The notes under the pieces are model-generated. The model worked only from the letters and a program-made list of their open reading frames with translations, did no database searches and was not told where the DNA came from. From CAZHAC01 sp964383855 (lineage in GTDB: Bacteria; Chloroflexota; Dormibacteria; Dormibacterales; Dormibacteraceae), in assembly GCA_964383855.1 (NCBI GenBank), contig CAYLIP010000003.1, positions 3,089 through 67,088 on the forward strand: a DNA stretch of 64,000 bases. The letters are read 5' to 3'. A program made the translations under genes and the position numbers. Shown here in pieces: positions 59,916 through 64,000 of this stretch. Position 1 is the stretch's first letter; every line of letters starts with the position of its first letter.

Positions 59916-60001
59916 GTCCGGTTCCTCCTTCACGATCTGACGCCAACGCTCTTTTCGAGGCAGATGATCTTGCCAGGCCGCCCGCGGCGCCATGAAACTA
60001 A

Positions 60002-60019
60002 GTCACCGTTTGGGTCACC
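60002..60019. promoter_or_regulatory. Direct repeat GTCACC-N6-GTCACC before XRE regulator
   Basis: Two GTCACC units with starts 12 bases apart, just upstream of the TTG start at 60023 in the divergent region between the SnoaL-like operon and the XRE-NB-ARC gene. Possible operator; support is only the repeat and its place. Confidence 0.25.
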
Positions 60020-60022
60020 ACT

Positions 60023-62332
60023 TTGGATGAGGACGATCGCGCACTCGGCTCCACGCTGAAGCGGCTCCGCGTCGCGGCGGGTATGACGCAGGAGGAGCTG
60101 GCCGAGAAGGCCGGCATCAGCGCCCGGACCGTGAGCGACACGGAGCGAGGTCTGCGAGCACTGGTCCACCACGACACCGCCCGCCGGCTGGCCGCCGCTC
60201 TCGGCCTCGGCGACGATGAACGTACCGGCTTCGAGGCGCTGGCCCGGGGCCTTCCTCCTCCGGCCACGGGAGCCCCGGAGCCGCGGCTGCCGGTGGTGCC
60301 GACGGCGCTGCTCGGGCGCGCCGCCGACCTGGATGCGGTCAAGAGGCGGCTCCAAAGCCCGGACCTGCGACTCCTGACACTCACCGGGCCGGGCGGCATC
60401 GGCAAGACCCGGCTCGCGCTCGAGGTGGCGCGTGAGACGGCTGCCACGTGGCCGCACGGCGTGCGTTTCGTCTCGCTCGGCGAGGTCAAGGACGCCGCGC
60501 TGGTCGCCCCCGAGCTGGCCAAGGCGCTGGGCGCAGTCGAAACTGGAGCCGGCCTCCAGGAGGCACTCATCAAGCAGCTGGCGGGCCGGCGCGCGCTGGT
60601 CGTGCTGGACACGTTCGAGCACCTGTCCGCCGCGGTGCCGCTTGTCTACGCGCTGCTGCTCGGCTGCCCGCAGACCACCTTCATGGTGACGAGCCGGAGC
60701 GCCCTGCGACTGCGGGGCGAACACGAGTTTCCGGTGCCGCCGCTTCAGTCGCCGCCGCTCGCGGCCGGCGACCCGGTGGAGGCGGTCCGGCGCTGGCCGG
60801 CGCCGGCGCTGTTCTGGGAGCGAGCCCAGGCGGTGCGGCCCGACCTCGAGCTCGACCAGGAGAACGCCATGCTGGTCGTCGACATCTGCCGGCGGCTTGA
60901 CGGCCTGCCCCTCGCGGTCGAACTTGCGGCCGCCCGCGTGAAGCACCTGCCCCTGGCCACCATCCGCGACCAGCTCGACCACCGCCTCGAACTGCTGGTC
61001 GGCGGCGCGCTCGACCTCCCGGTACGGCAGCGCGCGATCCGGGACACGGTGGCCTGGAGCTACGACCTGCTTGACGCGCGGGCTCAGACCCTTCTGCGGC
61101 GCCTGGCCGTCTTCACCGGTGGCTGGCGCCTGGACGACGTCGAAGCGGTCTGCGGCCCGGCGGCGGAGCTCGGTGGAGCGCTCGAGGGCGTCAGCGCGCT
61201 CATCGACCAGAGCCTGGTGGTGGCCGATCGCTCCCGCCCGGAAGCTCGGTTCGACATGCTCGACGTGGTGCAGGAGTACGCCGCCCGGAGGCTCCTGGAG
61301 GCGGGTGAGAGCGAGCAGGTTTCTCGCCGGCACGCGCTGCATTACCTGGAGCTCGCCGAGGAACTCGAGCCGAAGCTCGTCCGGCAGGGACACGAGCGCT
61401 GGTTCCACATCCTCGACATCGAGCGCGGGAACCTGCGGAGCGGCCTCCGGTGGATGATCGACCGCGGCGAGACCTCGCTCGCCCTGCGCGGCGCCGTCGC
61501 GCTGTGGCGCTACTGGCGGCATCTCGGTGAGTTCGCCGAGGGCAGGCGCTGGGTCGACGCGGCGGTCGGACTGCCGGGGCCGGCGCCCCCCTCCCTGCGC
61601 GCCCGGGCGCTCTGGGCCGCGGGCGCCCTCGCCTTTCCGCAGGGAGACCACGAGCGCCTGGCAGCGCTGGCGGCGGAAGCCTTCTCGCTGGCGCGGCTGA
61701 GCGATGATCGCATGGACCTCCGGAACGCGCTCACCATGCAGGGCATGGAGCGCATGATTCGCGGCGCCTATTCGGAAGCGCTGCCGCCGTTCCGGGAAGC
61801 GGTCGCCATCTGCCGGGAGCTGGGCCGGACCTGGCAGCTGGGCACCTCGTATCTCAACCTCGGCACGGCGCTGCTGCATTCGGGAGACGCGGACGCGGCC
61901 GAGGCGGCGCTGCTCGAGGGGCTCGGTGTCTATGAAGAGCTGGGCGACGAGGTCTTCACCGCCCGCATCCACAACACCCTGGCCCATGTCGCGCTCCAGC
62001 GGGGCAACGTCGCCGAAGCCGATCGCCTGGCCCGCCAGGGCCTCGCCGCCGCGGTTCGACAGGGCGAGCGGCAGGGCATCGGCGACGGGCTCCAGACGCT
62101 GGCCGCGGTCGCCGCGACGTGCTCGGACGCGGACCGGGCCGCAACGCTCGCCGCAGCCGCGGCGGCGCTTCGGGACACGATCGCGGCGCGTCCGGGACCG
62201 TTCGACGTGGCGGTTCCCGGCCGATACGTGGAAAGCGCCGCGCGGTCGGTCGAGGGTGACCGGTGGCAGCGCGCCTGGGCGGCCGGCCGCCTGATGGACG
62301 TCGATTCCGCGGTCGCGCTCGCCCTTTCGTAG
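60023..62332 (+). CDS. XRE-type HTH / NB-ARC ATPase / TPR regulator
   Basis: 769 aa. XRE helix-turn-helix at about 8-65 (LKRLRVAAGMTQEELAEKAG, then ISARTVSDTERGLRA). NB-ARC ATPase at about 90-390 with Walker A LTGPGGIGKTRLALEVA, Walker B ALVVLDTFEHL, TSRSALRLRGEHEFPVPPL and GLPLAVELAAARVK. A winged region follows, and then TPR-like repeats from about 450 to 740. Such STAND-class regulators switch on transcription when a ligand releases the ATPase. The start is TTG at 60023; no ATG lies upstream. It probably controls the divergent SnoaL/NmrA-like pair. Confidence 0.88.
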   Translation: MDEDDRALGSTLKRLRVAAGMTQEELAEKAGISARTVSDTERGLRALVHHDTARRLAAALGLGDDERTGFEALARGLPPPATGAPEPRLPVVPTALLGRAADLDAVKRRLQSPDLRLLTLTGPGGIGKTRLALEVARETAATWPHGVRFVSLGEVKDAALVAPELAKALGAVETGAGLQEALIKQLAGRRALVVLDTFEHLSAAVPLVYALLLGCPQTTFMVTSRSALRLRGEHEFPVPPLQSPPLAAGDPVEAVRRWPAPALFWERAQAVRPDLELDQENAMLVVDICRRLDGLPLAVELAAARVKHLPLATIRDQLDHRLELLVGGALDLPVRQRAIRDTVAWSYDLLDARAQTLLRRLAVFTGGWRLDDVEAVCGPAAELGGALEGVSALIDQSLVVADRSRPEARFDMLDVVQEYAARRLLEAGESEQVSRRHALHYLELAEELEPKLVRQGHERWFHILDIERGNLRSGLRWMIDRGETSLALRGAVALWRYWRHLGEFAEGRRWVDAAVGLPGPAPPSLRARALWAAGALAFPQGDHERLAALAAEAFSLARLSDDRMDLRNALTMQGMERMIRGAYSEALPPFREAVAICRELGRTWQLGTSYLNLGTALLHSGDADAAEAALLEGLGVYEELGDEVFTARIHNTLAHVALQRGNVAEADRLARQGLAAAVRQGERQGIGDGLQTLAAVAATCSDADRAATLAAAAAALRDTIAARPGPFDVAVPGRYVESAARSVEGDRWQRAWAAGRLMDVDSAVALALS

Positions 62333-62373
62333 AACCGGTCAGGCCTGGCGGACGCGCCCGGCCGGCCAGCCGT

Positions 62374-63210
62374 TCAGCTGCCCTCGACCCACCCCAGGGC
62401 GGCGACGTACACGATGAACCCGAAGAGGTCGGCGCGCTGTTCGAGCCCGGCGGACTCCTGGACCATCTGATCCAGCTCCTCGGCCGTCGCCCAGCCCTCG
62501 GCGATCACGGTGTCCCGGAAGGCCGTCTCCTTCAATTGGTGACCGATGATCATCGGGAGGACGGCCGGCTGCCGTGGCGAGCCCCCGGCGACCTCGGTGC
62601 CGGCCGTCGCCTCCGTCCGCGCGAAACCGGCGTCGAGCAGGTGCGCCCGGAGGTCGGCCGCGTATGTCGGGCTTGCCCGATGATGCGCTCGAAAACGGTC
62701 CATCAGCTCCTCGAACCGGACTATCACCGGGAGCCGCGGCCGGAAGGTGAACGCCGGGTAGTAGGGGTCCTTGATCGCCGCCAGGCCGCCGGGCCGCAGC
62801 ACCCGGCGGAGCTCGCGCAGGGCGCGGCCGGGGTCGCTCACGTGTTCGATCACGAAGTGGGCGACCGCGCAATCGAAGCTGGCGTCGGCGAAGGGGAGCT
62901 CGTAGATCGAGGCCTTCTTGAACTCGATGTTCTGAGCTCCGCGCTCTGCCGCGGCCTCGGCGGCCGCTTCGAGCTGTCGCTGCTCGATGTCCACGCCGAC
63001 GACGTGGCCGGGATTGACAAGCTCCGCGAGGCCCACCGTGATCGACCCGGGACCGCAGCCGCAGTCGATGAGGTTCATGCCCGGCCGGAGGTGAGGCAGG
63101 AGGAAGCCCAGCTCGTGCTGGGCGGTCCGCTGACCCATCCAGTTCCGGGTCCATTCTTCGTAGCCGTGAACGTAGGACTCCGGTGCGCCGGGCGTGTCAG
63201 GCGTCGTCAT
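62374..63210 (-). CDS. Class I SAM-dependent methyltransferase (UbiE-like)
   Basis: 278 aa. Motif I NLIDCGCGPGSITVGLAEL, VVGVDIEQRQLEAA (acidic end of beta2), SFDCAVAHFVIEHVSDPGRALRELRRVLRPGG (post-I/II block, cited by VAHFVIEHVSDP) are all present. It transfers a methyl group from S-adenosylmethionine to an unknown small molecule. The start at 63210 (ATG) is chosen because the upstream frame (PFPTERPGGTLAP) has no similarity. It is convergent with the XRE-type regulator. Confidence 0.88.
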   Translation of the reverse strand: MTTPDTPGAPESYVHGYEEWTRNWMGQRTAQHELGFLLPHLRPGMNLIDCGCGPGSITVGLAELVNPGHVVGVDIEQRQLEAAAEAAAERGAQNIEFKKASIYELPFADASFDCAVAHFVIEHVSDPGRALRELRRVLRPGGLAAIKDPYYPAFTFRPRLPVIVRFEELMDRFRAHHRASPTYAADLRAHLLDAGFARTEATAGTEVAGGSPRQPAVLPMIIGHQLKETAFRDTVIAEGWATAEELDQMVQESAGLEQRADLFGFIVYVAALGWVEGS

Positions 63211-63389
63211 CGGCGCAAGGGTACCGCCAGGCCTCTCGGTTGGGAATGGAACGGCTGAGGACATCTTCATGGCCCTGGAGGCGGGACTGGGCGAAGGTTG
63301 GTATGGGAATCCGGCAGGGTCGATGATTGACATGACCGGCTCGCGTCAGTGATGCGTGGGTTCGGCGGACTGCCCATGGAGGAGAGCCA

Positions 63390-63863
63390 ATGAGTGACAG
63401 CGCGGGCAGAAGCTTCGTTCTCAAACCCGGCGGAGGGCGTTTGATTGACCTCGGCAACTTCCAGATGTCAGTCAAGGCCTCAGCAGAGCAGACAGAAGGG
63501 GCGTTCACTCTGCTCGAGGCGCAGGAACCGCCCGACTTCGGGCCACCGATGCATACCCACAGCGACGCGGCTGAAGCCTTCTACGTCCTGGAGGGCGAGT
63601 ACATCATTTTCCTGGGCAGCGAGGAAGCCCGATGTCCGGCAGGTTCCTTCGTCTTCATCCCGGCAGGTGTGGCCCACGGGTTTCGCGTCGGAACGGTCGC
63701 AAGTCGAAAGCTCAATCTCTACATTCCGGCGGCGATGGTGGGCTACTTCGATGAGTTGAGCGCCGCGACCAGCGCTGCTCCGGCGACACCCGAGAAACTC
63801 AGCGAGATCGCAAGACGATACTCGATGGATGTTCTCGGCGAGGTACCGGAGGGGTACATGTAG
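63390..63863 (+). CDS. Cupin-domain protein
   Basis: 157 aa. One cupin barrel: motif 1 PPMHTHSDAAEAFYVLEGE (two His and Glu for metal) and motif 2 CPAGSFVFIPAGVAHGFRVG (His). Both metal motifs are complete, unlike in the other cupin of the window. The C-terminal 40 residues are helical (KLSEIARRYSMDVLGEVP). GGAGAG precedes the ATG. It may be a dioxygenase, isomerase or sensor. Nothing in the flanking genes fixes its role. Confidence 0.85.
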   Translation: MSDSAGRSFVLKPGGGRLIDLGNFQMSVKASAEQTEGAFTLLEAQEPPDFGPPMHTHSDAAEAFYVLEGEYIIFLGSEEARCPAGSFVFIPAGVAHGFRVGTVASRKLNLYIPAAMVGYFDELSAATSAAPATPEKLSEIARRYSMDVLGEVPEGYM

Positions 63864-63884
63864 CGAGCTGGCGAGCTTTGTCGA

Positions 63885-64000
63885 TCAGCCCGAAGGTTTG
63901 TACTTCCGGAACCCGTCGTGGAAGTAGGTGCCGTGGTGGCGCCGGCAATAGAGGGCGGTGTTGGCGAGCACGCTCGGCCCGCCATCCGCCCAATGGACGA
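63885..64000 (-). CDS. HNH endonuclease-like protein, C-terminal fragment (runs off the window)
   Basis: The last 37 residues are visible: VHWADGGPSVLANTALYCRR followed by HHGTYFHDGF and a basic tail. H-W-A-D-G-G-P, then a CRRHH pair, is the zinc/metal HNH end seen in the DUF222-type HNH proteins that are abundant in Actinomycetota. The N-terminal part lies beyond base 64000. The function is probably a mobile-element or restriction-type nuclease. It is convergent with the cupin gene, 21 bp apart. Confidence 0.7.
   Translation of the reverse strand, partial: VHWADGGPSVLANTALYCRRHHGTYFHDGFRKYKPSG

Noticed and set aside
59930..61987. Long minus-strand frame opposite the XRE/NB-ARC gene
   Set aside because: The plus-strand protein has complete HTH, Walker A, Walker B and TPR-like motifs; the antisense frame shows none and has shadow composition.

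Overview
The window is 64 kb of GC-rich (roughly 70% GC) bacterial chromosome. It is densely packed, with many ATGA/GTGA start-stop overlaps and frequent GTG or TTG starts. The gene content suggests a soil-type, monoderm-like heterotroph of the Chloroflexota/Dormibacterota or Actinomycetota kind: a secretin-less Tad pilus locus, DosS/DosR-type signalling, an EccD-like ubiquitin fold fused to a MinD ATPase, ECF42 with YCII, and an F420-reductase-like protein. The sequence looks like a metagenome or draft assembly: it holds one 100-N gap whose two flanks are an identical 55-bp sequence. The taxonomic guess is inference only; no 16S rRNA gene is present.

Layout. 1-9.6 kb is mixed housekeeping: a partial patatin lipase with a tiny membrane gene, a Rieske/DUF2231 membrane protein divergent from a SufR-like Fe-S regulator, nitronate monooxygenase, a GH15 hydrolase, an SDR, an F420-dependent NADP reductase-like protein and an acyl-CoA synthetase. 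9.7-23.7 kb is a catabolic island. An 11-gene minus-strand operon encodes a Dpp/Opp-type ABC importer, a GH88/105-like hydrolase, a DHDPS-family lyase/aldolase, a zinc dehydrogenase, a CoA-transferase and two enoyl-CoA hydratases. It diverges from a GntR/FCD regulator and a class III aminotransferase. A 16-bp near-palindrome sits at the operon promoter.

23.9-30.3 kb looks like a small dormancy/redox-response island. It has a NarL-type response regulator, a DosS/DosT-like GAF-GAF histidine kinase, three CBS proteins, a PPOX flavoprotein, a cupin, small membrane proteins and the C-terminal stub of a universal stress protein. Several promoters carry 14-bp sites of the form GGGNC-N4-GNCCC, the shape of mycobacterial DosR boxes. 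30.4-46.6 kb carries tRNA-Ala(GGC), two diguanylate cyclases, an AlkZ-like protein, the EccD-like/MinD fusion, secreted proteins, a GT39-like glycosyltransferase, ECF42/YCII, YceI and a GNAT.

47.2-58.3 kb is a Tad (Flp-type) pilus or secretion operon: CpaB, a TadZ fused to a cyclic-nucleotide-binding-like domain, a HEAT-repeat protein interrupted by the assembly gap, TadA, TadB, TadC, two TadE proteins, a large TadG-like protein and a second TadA. No Flp pilin, prepilin peptidase or secretin is seen here. 58.3-64 kb holds an NmrA-like protein, a SnoaL-like protein, a large XRE/NB-ARC/TPR regulator, a methyltransferase, a cupin and the C-terminal end of an HNH-endonuclease-like gene. No CRISPR array, rRNA, prophage or intact insertion sequence was recognised.
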